A DNA stretch of 64,000 bases. It comes from Oenanthe sinensis (taxonomy: Eukaryota > Streptophyta > Magnoliopsida > Apiales > Apiaceae). The translations under genes were made by a program, and so were the position numbers. The stretch lies in contig CM053796.1 of NCBI GenBank assembly GCA_028671895.1, positions 32,734,860 through 32,798,859 on the forward strand, given 5' to 3'. Below the pieces are notes generated by a model. It ran no database searches. It was not told the origin of the DNA and saw only the letters and a list, made by a program, of their open reading frames with translations. Shown piece after piece: positions 25,849 to 35,244 of this stretch. Numbering within the stretch: the first letter of the stretch is position 1; each line of letters starts with the position of its first letter.

Positions 25849-26922
25849 TATAGTATGTTTGTGTTGTGTGCAAGGGAGGTTGAGTGAGAAGTGCGCGCAA
25901 TTTGAATCAGTTACTGTGTATGTGTGTGTGGGGGGAGAAAAGTGAGGGAAAGTGGGGAATCTTACCAGAAGGTTTGTTATGTTGTTATGATTGTATTATC
26001 TTTTGGTAGCTTTCCTTTGAATATGTGTCTAGAATAAGAATTGTTTATGGTTTCTGGCCCTCTAAGACAAGTTACAAAGAATAATGATCTGGATTCACAA
26101 GACAATGACCATTTTTCCTGCCTAATTATCTTTGACGGTTGCATGAAATTATTATTTTTGATATTATCCTCGCACACACTCATGTTCAAAGTCTTCAACC
26201 CCTGTAACTAAAAAAAGCTATAGAGCAACTCTAAGAGCAAGTACAAACTAAATGAAAATTGGTTATAATTATTGCTATTTTGACATCATCTAATATAATT
26301 ACAATCAATTAATTCTAAATTACTAACTCTTTCAACTTTCAACTAAAATGGATTAACTTTGTACTTCATTTTTAACTATTTCATAATCTAGTAATGATGC
26401 TATAATCGTAATTGTTGCTGCAAGAAGAATTTGGTACAACATCTATGGAGGTTATTTAGTGAAATAACGGATGAATGAGTAGGGGTGAAATCGAGTCGAA
26501 TAAGTGCAAATAGCAGTGTGGTTAAATTCGGCTCGAATTTATAATTACTCGTTCATATTCGGTCCAGATTCAAATTAAAATTTTAACATTTTTCTCATAT
26601 TCGATTCGAGTTCGAATATCAAAATTCGTATTTGATTCGACTCGAATGGATACCGAACTACTCGTTTAGCATATTCGAACTCGAATTCGTATGTAATAAT
26701 TTTATAAAATTGAGAATACTAGAATAATTGTTCATTAAAAATAAAAATGTGATCAGATTGTAGAATATTATTTTAATATAATAATATATATAACTTACGA
26801 ATTCGAGTCGAGTACGCATAATATATATGTAGTCGAGTACTCTAAAATTATTTAAACTGTTCAAAATAAATATGATCGAATATCATAGTGGAAAAAAAAT
26901 GCGGTTTAATCAAGGAAGAAAC
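25849..26922. other. Spacer between the carboxypeptidase gene and the TIR array
   Basis: 25900-26200 may include the carboxypeptidase promoter. 26480-26860 contains repeated tcgaattcg/tcgagtcga words typical of decayed transposon DNA. Where the TIR relic at 26928 would be expected to have its second (glutaredoxin-like) exon, downstream on the minus strand, I find no matching sequence. Confidence 0.5.
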
Positions 26923-26927
26923 CTTAC

Positions 26928-27380
26928 CCCTCTACATGCTCTCCAAAAATATTACCAACTTCTACAAGAGCTTGTCTCCACTTGTCCACCACCTTGTCGC
27001 CGTGCCTTTTCCTATGCATTTCAAGATCCATGCCATGACTCCCGAGCTGGTGTCTAATATCTTGGGTTCTAACGTCGTAAAAAAAGGGTATAATAAGATA
27101 CCTAGAACTCTTCATTCGGTTAAGGATGAGAACAAGTTCATCGAGGCAGCAGGTGGATTCAGTGTAATTTGGGGAGAATATTATTATGGCACTCATAGAG
27201 TTTTTAATCCCCTCTTCAATTGTATGTTGTACTCCATCTCCAGGCCTTACGTCTCTTTTGTCCATGAAGGCTATAAATCCTTCAGCTATCAGAGCCTTGT
27301 TATAAGAAGCATGTAATTTTGTCGCGTGTTTCGCCTCTAAAGCTCAAAAAGACATGATAAAATGCGTCATGTTTAGACAT
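26928..27380 (-). pseudogene. TIR-domain exon, frameshifted; first member of the TIR array
   Basis: The ATG at 27380 opens MSKHDAFYHVFLSFRGETRD, the same beginning as the intact array members. About 80 nt in, one extra A in the TTC-TTA-TA(A)-CAA stretch creates an immediate TAA and shifts the frame. The rest of the TIR domain continues in the next frame, from the MDKRDVRPGD segment through SPNYTESTCCLDELVLIL and FFYDVRTQDIRHQLG to GEHVEG. The Trp before the catalytic-Glu motif is Cys (CCLDEL). The exon ends at the same GAGGG|GTAAGG donor as the intact genes, but no second exon is found. It is a relic, not a short gene, because two copies elsewhere are open through this point. Confidence 0.85.
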
Positions 27381-27560
27381 GGAGATTTAGCGAGGTCAAC
27401 CCTTAACTTAATTATCAAGTTAATTTATGACCACTAATTAATATGCAAATTTGATGAATTAACTAAAAGCAAGCGTTGCGGAGCTTAACTATTGAATTAC
27501 AAATGTTGGCGAGTGTGTTAGATACTTATAAGCAGTTAAGTCCACATCAAACAAACGATG
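27381..27560 (-). promoter_or_regulatory. Conserved upstream block of the TIR array (copy 1)
   Basis: This sequence immediately upstream of the TIR start recurs upstream of the intact genes at 31584-31810 and 59868-60100. Shared words include aagcaagcgttgcggagctt, attacaaa and tccacat. It shows that promoters were duplicated together with the coding exons. I do not recognise specific factor-binding sites. Confidence 0.6.
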
Positions 27561-27659
27561 TTGATTTCGTATGAATTTCTGGTTTTAGATGGTCGCCGCC
27601 AGTCCCCTTACCTACTCACTCCCTTTCCTACTAATTTCTGCACTTAATACCTAAACATA

Positions 27660-29015
27660 GACCCGTTCAAATAAACAATTTATAAGTTTAAAATTTTGTA
27701 TATTTTTAAATACTACATTATATAAGAGTCAATCAACTTTGATATTGTTACAAAAAAAATATTAAAGATTATTTTTGGTAAATTAACACAACCAACTTGC
27801 ATAAATAATGAAAAAAAATAAAATTTTAACCATGATTAAGTTAAAATATCATATTTGTCATTTAAAAACAAACTATTAGCAAAAATATTATTTAAGATTA
27901 TTTTTAATAGATTAACACAAACAACTTATATAAATTATGAAAAATATAAACTTTTAACTATAATCAAGCTAAAATATCATATCTATCTTTAAACATGAAA
28001 TATATATTTCATATTATATATTTAAAAAATATATAATTCAACTTAAATATATATGTATATGTTGAGTTTTTAAAAACGTAAAAACTTTAAACAATGTGTA
28101 ATATTCACCTAAAATTTAACAAAAAATAACTTTATTAAATTTAAATTATAAGATGTAATTTTAGATTTTATAAGAATAATAAATTTATTTTTATACTTTT
28201 TTTTCATTATAATTTAAAATACCCATTTTCTATATCAACTGAATAAACATGTTTATTTTTTTTCTTAAAATATAGTATTTATCCACAAATATATATCACA
28301 ATTTATAAGCAAAACATGTTATAAAAAAGTACAAAAATAAATTTATTGTTATCATAAAATCTTAAATTTTATCTTATAACTTTAGTTTACAAAATTATAT
28401 TTGTTAAATTTTAAGTTAATATTACACGTAATTGGTAGACATACGTATTTATATAAATTAAATATTATATTTTTAACATATATTATACAAAATATATATG
28501 ACATGTGTATAATACTCCCTCGTCCCAAATTAACTGTATTGTCTTATTTTAATGGTGAAATTGACCAAATTTTGACTGTGATTTATAAATTATTCTTTTA
28601 TAAATTTGAAAAACTAAAAATTACATTTTAAAATAGATTATAGGTACTTTTTAATTTTTATAATATTTTTCAATTATATACTGTAATTTTTAGTCAAAAT
28701 TTGGTTAATTTGATTGAAAAAAGTCAAATATGACAGATAAATTGATACATAGGGAGTATATATATTTATAGATATTATATTTTAATATAATCATGGTCAA
28801 ATTTTTTATATTTAATAATTTGAAAAATCTTTTTTGATAATAATATGAAAGTTGAATGACAAATATAAAACTTTAACTTAATCATGGTTAAAATTCTTTA
28901 CTTTTTTAACAAATTATGAAAGTTGGTTGTGTTAATATGCCAAAAATAATCTTGAATAATTTTTTTGCTAATAATAACAAAGTTAGTTCATTTTTTATGT
29001 GATTAACTCGGGTAG
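27660..29015. mobile_element. Element with long terminal inverted repeats, carrying a nested Stowaway
   Basis: About 300 bp at the left (27660-27990) is the imperfect reverse complement of about 220 bp at the right (28795-29015). Shared stretches include gattatttttgg, attaacacaaccaact and ttttaaccatgattaagtta. The left arm also holds a second, diverged direct copy of part of itself. The interior is noncoding and contains the Stowaway at 28515-28756. The type is MULE-like or foldback; its ends and target duplication are not resolved. Confidence 0.6.
28515..28756. mobile_element. Stowaway-type MITE (Tc1/mariner)
   Basis: The element starts CTCCCTCGTCCCAAATTAA, ends with ...ATAGGGAG, and is flanked on both sides by TA. 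These ends and the TA target are diagnostic of Stowaway MITEs. It is nested inside the long-inverted-repeat element. Confidence 0.85.
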
Positions 29016-29939
29016 GTATATAATTAAGCTTAGAAACAAATGGGGCCATAATCATCATGCATTAATCTTCCATGTTTTTTTTAATATAGCTTGTACTTAA
29101 TGTCTTAATCCATGATCTGGTACAAAAAATATCAACTTTTTATCACACCCAATTCTTGCATGTTTTAATTTGGCTGTTTTAGAGAAGTTTAAAGCTATTT
29201 TAACCTTTTTTTTATTAAATTTTGTGCTATGAATGATGGTTTCTTTGACATTTCTTCTATTTCAGTTCATTCTTTGACGGCTGTTTCCAGAAATTTTAGA
29301 TTAATCTCAGACAGGCATTTTGTCCTTTTATTAACAGCAGTCTTTTTCTTGTCATGCACCAACTGATACGAGTATTGTTTTCGTTTAATTAATTAACATA
29401 GTGTATAATTTTTCTAGACAATGGTGCTCCAATATTTTTGCATTATTTTTCTTATTATTTATTACACTCTTAAAACACAAGTTATAAGCAAATGTTGCAA
29501 TGTAATTGATTTAATATTAAATTTTATATTTTAGTTACTTCAATATAATTTCTCATCAGTTAATTTTGAATAATTTGAATCAGTTTAAATTATTTCTTTA
29601 TTATCATAAATAATTTTTAATATTTGTTTTAAAAATTATATATATTTATTAATTTTGAACAGCAATCCAAACAGAACATCATCTAAAAAAATGGATGCAC
29701 CTGTGCTACCAGCTACTCGCTAACTAATATATCATCATAAGCTGATTATTGTATATGATTGCTAAGTTAATTAATAATACAGTAGAAACGAAAACAATGT
29801 ACATAGTTTTTAATCCAAAAAACAGTGAATATATCATTTATGGACCTGGAACAGTATATTGGACAAATTATCATTTGCATAAGAATGCACTAAGAAAAGA
29901 ACTGTATTATGTACAAAATCATTCAGAAAATATTTGGGG
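29016..29939. other. Segmentally duplicated spacer of the TIR array
   Basis: There is no gene. Parts of this spacer recur near other array members: tttctttgacatttcttcta at about 29240 recurs near 32010, and the ttcgtttaattaattaaca / gtgtataatttttc stretch at about 29385 recurs twice near 60690-60820. A third portion (gcaatgtaattgattta) recurs near 40190. The duplication unit therefore included several hundred bases upstream of each gene. Confidence 0.6.
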
Positions 29940-30115
29940 AAGAAACCACACACCCTCTACGGCTCTCTACCTGCTTTCCAAGACTATTACCAAATTCTAC
30001 GAGAGCTTGTATAATTAATTTTGGGAGAATACAATGATGTGGCACCCATAGAGTTTCTGATCCCGTCTTCGATTGTTGAATCTCCAACATGTATGTTGCT
30101 TTTGTCCATGAAAAC
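29940..30115 (-). pseudogene. Short TIR-domain relic
   Basis: On the minus strand, fragments of the family TIR are readable: FMDKSNIHVGD, then IEDGIRNSMG, a damaged SPKINY where SxNYAYS is expected, and, in another frame, QALVEFGNSLGKQVE ending near the position of the normal exon border. The beginning of the domain, the CLDEL catalytic motif and the FYDV region are missing or scrambled. It lies immediately downstream of the intact gene that ends at 30178. Confidence 0.7.
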
Positions 30116-30177
30116 TACATATCTATCTATATATAATATATATGCACACATATATAACAAATATGACAACACCTAGA

Positions 30178-31583
30178 TCAACTGCTAAAAAGATCCATAA
30201 ATTTGTTGGTAATTTTGTCCACACTTTTATCTAGAAATTGCTCTGTTTCTTCAAAACATTCATCTAGAAATTCACCTGTTTCTTCAAAACATTCTTCTAG
30301 AAATTCACCTGTTTCTTCAAAACATTCATCTGTTTCTTCAACACATTCACCTAGAAATTGCCCTGTTTCTTCAAAACATTCATCTAGAAATTCATCTGTT
30401 TCGTCAACACATTCACCTAGAAATTGCCCTGTTTCTTCAAAACATTCTTCAACAAATTTTGAAATACTCTCTCCCGGAAACATCATTTCCAGCATCAACC
30501 CAACTCGAAGCGCGTACTCAAAATCATCTAAACTCTCTACTTCTTCTTCTTTACACAAGTCTTTCCCATTCACAATCACCTTAGGATACCTCACCTTGTC
30601 ATAATCCATTAGCTCTAAAATATACTTTGGCTCTTTTGAACAATTCCTCTCCTCGAATACTACATTCCCGCCCGCTAGAACTTTTTTTAACTCTACCGAT
30701 TTTGTCCTTAGAGGACTATTGCAAGCATTAGTTGTGTACATTATTACCTGGTCTTTGGATGGATCACGTGTCGGGGATTGCAATGCAACTTGCAATTCTG
30801 GGAACTTGGCAGCCAATTTTTCCCGAAACAATTTGACAGCTCCTCGGATGAAAGTGGTCTGCTGCCTGGAAGTGATATACAAAGGAAACACCTTGTTATT
30901 CAAGCTCTGGCACATATTTGTACCTTTACCAAGTACTGACTAATGAGTCTATCATGATAAGCTGATTTGTATATGATTTTTAAACTAATTAATAATAGAA
31001 ACAGAAACAGTGTATATACTATTTATCTTGGAACGATATATTGGACAAATGGTCATCACTTGCATAAGAATGCGCCAAGTAAAGAACTGTATTATGTATA
31101 TTGAAAGAAATATAAAATCATTCAGAAACCTTACCCTTCTACATGCTTTCCAAGAATATTACCAACTTCAAAGAGAGCTTGTTTCCACTTCTCCACCTTG
31201 CTGCCATGCCTTGCCATATGCTTTTCAAGTGCACTGCCATATTTTCCGAGCTGGTGTTTGATATCTTGGGTTTCAACGTCATAAAAAATTGGCATAATAA
31301 AATACCTAGAGTTTTTGTTGCGTTCAAGGATGAGTACAAGTTCATCAAGACACCAGGTAGAATAAGCATAATCTGGAGAGAATATAATTATGGCACTCAT
31401 AGACTTTTTGATCCCGTCTTTGATCGTTGAATCTACTTCATCTCCAACTCGTATTTTGCATTTGTCCATGAAAGCTACAAATCCTTGGGCTTTCAGTGCC
31501 TCGTACAAGAAGCATGTAAATTTGTTCCGTGTTTCACCTCTAAAGCTCAAGAAGACATGATAAAATTCGTCTTGTTTAGACAT
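30178..31583 (-). CDS. TIR-glutaredoxin-like fusion protein with acidic hendecad tail (intact)
   Basis: Two exons, 31583-31135 and 30865-30178, joined across a 269-bp GT-AG intron in phase 2, give 378 residues. Residues 6-150 are a full plant TIR domain: FYHVFLSFRGETR, GFVAFMDK, SAIIIFSPDYAYS, WCLDELVLIL with the conserved catalytic Glu81, and FYDVETQDIKHQLG. Residues 151-187 link to a glutaredoxin-like fold at about 188-265: QVIMYTTN, then VVFEERNCS, then YPKVIVNGKDL with the cis-Pro equivalent at 244, and a final SLDDF. The usual CPYC/CxxC site is replaced by NACNSP, leaving one lone Cys, so thiol-disulfide chemistry is unlikely. Residues 288-370 are repeats of about 11 residues. No signal peptide, membrane segment, NB-ARC or LRR is present. 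In plants TIR domains act as NADases in immunity; this role is inferred. The alternative start of exon 2 (Met in MCQSLNNK, 30915) is rejected because the TTCCAG|G acceptor is shared by three copies. Confidence 0.82.
30238..30453 (-). repeat. Coding minisatellite: 33-bp units encoding 11-residue acidic Cys repeats
   Basis: Tandem units of about 33 bp encode variants of FL-[DGE]-EC-[FV]-[ED]-ET-[GD]-[QE] (for example FLDECFEETGQ). I count six full units and one truncated seven-residue unit before a diverged last one. The paralogue at 58857-59867 has essentially one unit plus the terminal helix, so this gene has been expanded. The spacing would place Phe/Leu and Cys on one face of a helix. Confidence 0.9.
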
Positions 31584-31810
31584 GGAGATTTAGCAAGTTC
31601 AGCCCTAAACTTTATGAAATCAATTTATGACCACTGAGATGCAAATCGAATCAACTACTAATAAGCAAGCGTTGAGGAGCTTAATTATTGAATTACAAAC
31701 TGTCGCGAGTGTGTTTTGATTGTGACCTCGATCTATCAAGTCCACATACTTATAAGCTGTCAGTCCATACAAGATTCTAATGGCGCAAGTCCACATAAAA
31801 CAAACGATGC
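31584..31810 (-). promoter_or_regulatory. Conserved upstream block of the TIR array (copy 2)
   Basis: This is upstream of the intact gene at 31583. It shares gagatgcaaatcgaatcaact, aagcaagcgttg, ggagcttaattat, attacaaac and cgatctatcaa with the block at 59868-60100, and more weakly with 27381-27560. It probably contains the promoter. No confident TATA box was chosen. Confidence 0.6.
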
Positions 31811-33595
31811 TGTTTCCTACTATCTTCTGTACTTGGCTAGTATCTAAAACATCTTACACGCATATTTTTAAGAATCTTTCAAACATAATCATCAAGACCT
31901 TGATACTTGTCCTTATTTTTTAAAACTAATTGTCGTTGTTTCACCCTCACACAGCGTGGAACTTGCACTTGCATCACACGCAGGGAACATTCATAATTAA
32001 TTCTCCATGGTTTCTTTGACATTTCTTCTATTTTAGTTCATTCTTTAATAGCTGTTTAAAAAAAAATTTGATTTCAAGATGGCAGGTATATTATATCCAT
32101 TTATTTATTGACTAGCACGAGCGGGTCTTCCACTAAACTCCAAACATAATTTCTAATTAAATTTTAGAGTAAATAACACTTTGCATCCTTTATCTTTAAT
32201 CACTTTTTCGATTTGGTTTTAAACTTTTTATTTTGACAGATTGCATCTCTTAATTTTGAATTTCACTTTATATTACACTTTTTTAATCAATTTTCATAAA
32301 AAATAACAGTCACTGTCATATGCACAAGGTAAAATCGGAAAATTATATTTTAGGTTATAACAAAATGCACCATGTAGTTATAATATTGTAACATATTACA
32401 TCCTAATTAATTATTTTTACTTCATTTTAGAAAAAATTGAACTTTAATATAATCAAAATAAATATTTTTGAGATGTAGTAATAATTTTTTAAATGAAATT
32501 AATAATGAGTCTTTATTTTAATTATTATTCCCATATTTTAAAATTTTATATTTTTAAATAATAATATGAACAAATATCTATTTTTTCACAAATTCGTATT
32601 GTAATATTATTTTATCGATATACTATTTATTATTTTTATTTAAAAATAATAAAATTATACTCCACTATATAATGCCAAAATTTTAAAAATTTCATATTCA
32701 GTAGTATGTCTAGAATTTGTTGGATACTACTTAAATATAAGTCTAGTATTAAAATCCAATTTAACGGTTTTAATCTTGTCTAAAATGTATTGTATTTTAG
32801 TTATTTTAATCTAAACACATTTCAAATTATTTATTTATTTTAAAAACTTATTATAGCTAATATAATTAAAACAAATCTTTAAAAATAAAGCAAATATAAA
32901 TTTACATATAATAAATAGCAAAATTTTAAAAAAAAACTTGTGCATCGTACGAGATACCCTAATTTTTTTAATATTTAATAATTATCTTTAAAAAATGATA
33001 TTATATATTGTAATCGATAGATTAAGTAGAGTAAATTTATATGTACACAACATATCTATTAAAAGTAATTATAAAAAATTATATAGACATATAATAAAAT
33101 AAAATATATTATATATAGAGTATATTATTTGTTTATTTTAAAAGTGTTAAATTTTTAGTTAGGATGTCATTTGCCAAAATATAAAAAGAAAGTTCGGGGT
33201 ACATTAGTTAATAATATAAATTTGAAAAAATTCTTCCAATTTTACCCATATACATATTAATATGCTACAAATTATAACATTACAACAATCATTAAATTAA
33301 ATAAATTATGACAGTGCAGACTAAATAAAATAAAAAAGCAGAGTAACACTTACAGAGTTTGCAAGATTAAAACTACCATACTCAATGACATGAAACCAAA
33401 TCTTCTGACTTATAAACTTTCCTCCCAACTTCAAAGGAGGACTAATCTCATTATCTTTTTTAGAATAAAAGTTTTTCCTTAAACCCAAACAAAAGAAAAA
33501 CATAAGTACTAAATAGATATAGAAGTTGCAAACAGAAATATAAAAACATTGTATATCTATTCTTTGCGAAAAGTCCAGTGTCCAGTTACTCGTAG
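31811..33595. other. Spacer with transposon remnants
   Basis: 31950-32060 matches the duplicated array spacer at 29240-29300. At about 32938-32972 the sequence cttgtgcatcgtacgag followed by ataccCTAA and T resembles a decayed Helitron 3' end, with no start found. The remainder is A+T-rich with no gene. Confidence 0.5.
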
Positions 33596-33599
33596 TACT

Positions 33600-34560
33600 T
33601 TGCGCTCAATTCCAAACCTGGCAACTTCCCAATATTGTCATCCAATGGATAAATTTCAACATCTTTTACAATTTTAGGAGCATCAACACTTTGAAGTGAG
33701 CTAGAGCCATAATGTTACAAAAATGGAGATTTTAAATAAACTGGAAGCTTAATGGCTCTTCTTGACAATGAAGTGGTAAAATCGGAGTTTCGTAACAAAG
33801 CAACTTTAGAAGTATGTTACAAAAATATAATATAAATAACAACATTAAAATATTTAAATCATCAAAAGAATGAAAAAATTGAGACCATAAGAAAGGAGCA
33901 AATTATATAATTTAAAGATATCAAAGTAAAAATATGAAAAAGTTACAACGCCGGCATCTTTCATACCATCATGACTTCTTTTATGGAAAATACTTTGCCA
34001 AATCATCCATTGTCTCATTGTAGTTAGCATTATTCGAAACCTCTCGTGCAACTTCAAGAATTACATTTCCAACGTTCTCAACATCAACTGAAGAAATTTC
34101 TCTAGCCACATTGCGAACAGCTGAACCAACTTCATTTGCAACCTCATTAAATGTACTTTCGGCTGCAGCATCATCCTTTACAACATCATTTGCAACTTCC
34201 TCTGCATCATTCTTCTAAAATTCATCCTCAACTTGTTCGACATGTGTTGCTTCATCAACATCTTCTCCACTTTTTTTTTATTCTCCAAGCAGTGCATCAT
34301 CTGCCACTTTTGCACCATTTGACCTATTATCAAATTTTTTCATCACAATTTCCAATTCCTTCATGGTATTTGGGGGACAAATCATCAATAAAAATATCTT
34401 CACCAACACCACCCTATTTTGCATTTCTTCTTCTTTACTGGAGACGATAATATTTTTTGCCCTTAAATTTCTTAGAACTCACATTCAACTTCGACTTTGA
34501 ATGTGAAGCAGATGATTTCGAGACAGAGAGAGATAATCTCGTATGAACAATAACTAAGAT
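33600..34560 (-). pseudogene. Degenerate coding relic of unknown origin
   Basis: On the minus strand several protein-like stretches follow one another with stops and frame changes between them. These are a Ser/Lys-rich segment (SASHSKSKLNVSSKKFKGKK, about 34512-34453), an acidic segment (NDAEEVANDVVKDDAA, VGSAVRNVAREISSVDVENV, LEVAREVSNNANYNETMDDL, about 34200-33990), and a short terminal piece (SVDAPKIVKDVEIYPLDDNI, then GKLPGLELSAKYYE and a stop, about 33700-33598). Composition and codon pattern suggest a former nuclear protein or transposon accessory ORF. I do not recognise the family. Confidence 0.5.
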
Positions 34561-35027
34561 AAGCAAATTACAAAATAAAACCCTAATTAAAAACTACATT
34601 ATTTCAATTAATAACATATACATACATTCAATACCTATATAAATAACTTGAAACATATATTAAACGAGCAAAATCAACACATTAGGGGTCACATATGTAC
34701 AAAACATGAAACTGTATTTACAACAACAAACCTTTAAAAAACGTAATCGAATTACCTGTATACGAGCAACTTAAGCGAGATTCAAACAAGTAGTAGAAGC
34801 AATGAAATAGATAAAACGAGAGAGAGAGAGAGGGATGTATGCAATTACAGTGAGGAGAGAAAGAGAGAGTGGAAAGAGTGGACAAATGGGCCAGGTTAGT
34901 TGCAACACACGTTTGCAAAATAAATGTTATTATATTTAAAAAAATGTATATTTGCAAGCAGTAAGATATGTTGGTATATTTGCAAATAGATACCCTAAAA
35001 TTGGTATTCTTGACAAATTCTCTAATA
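34561..35027. other. Spacer
   Basis: A+T-rich DNA with a short (GA)n run at about 34810-34835. No gene is seen. Confidence 0.6.
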
Positions 35028-35244
35028 TCTATACTATATTATTATAGCCTAAAGATTAAAAAATTTGGTTGGTTGGTCAGTCCGGTCATGGGCCTAAAAA
35101 ATATATATGTATTAAATATAATTTTACTTATTATAATATAAGCCCTAACTATATACATATCTATATTAACTAAAATTTTACTTTTTAGGCCCAGTTATAT
35201 ATTTATTATAACACATGTTCAAATTATAACATATTTATATTAAA

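Noticed and set aside
26888..27316. Plus-strand frame of 142 codons
   Set aside because: It is antisense to the TIR pseudogene; the TIR motifs are readable only on the minus strand.
30203..30604. Plus-strand Ser/His/Asn-rich frame of 133 codons
   Set aside because: It is the antisense shadow of the hendecad repeat of the TIR-glutaredoxin-like gene.
30866..30915. Met at 30915 as the start of a stand-alone glutaredoxin-like gene
   Set aside because: The polypyrimidine tract and TTCCAG|G acceptor lie inside this stretch and are shared by other copies, and the reading phase fits exon 1 exactly.
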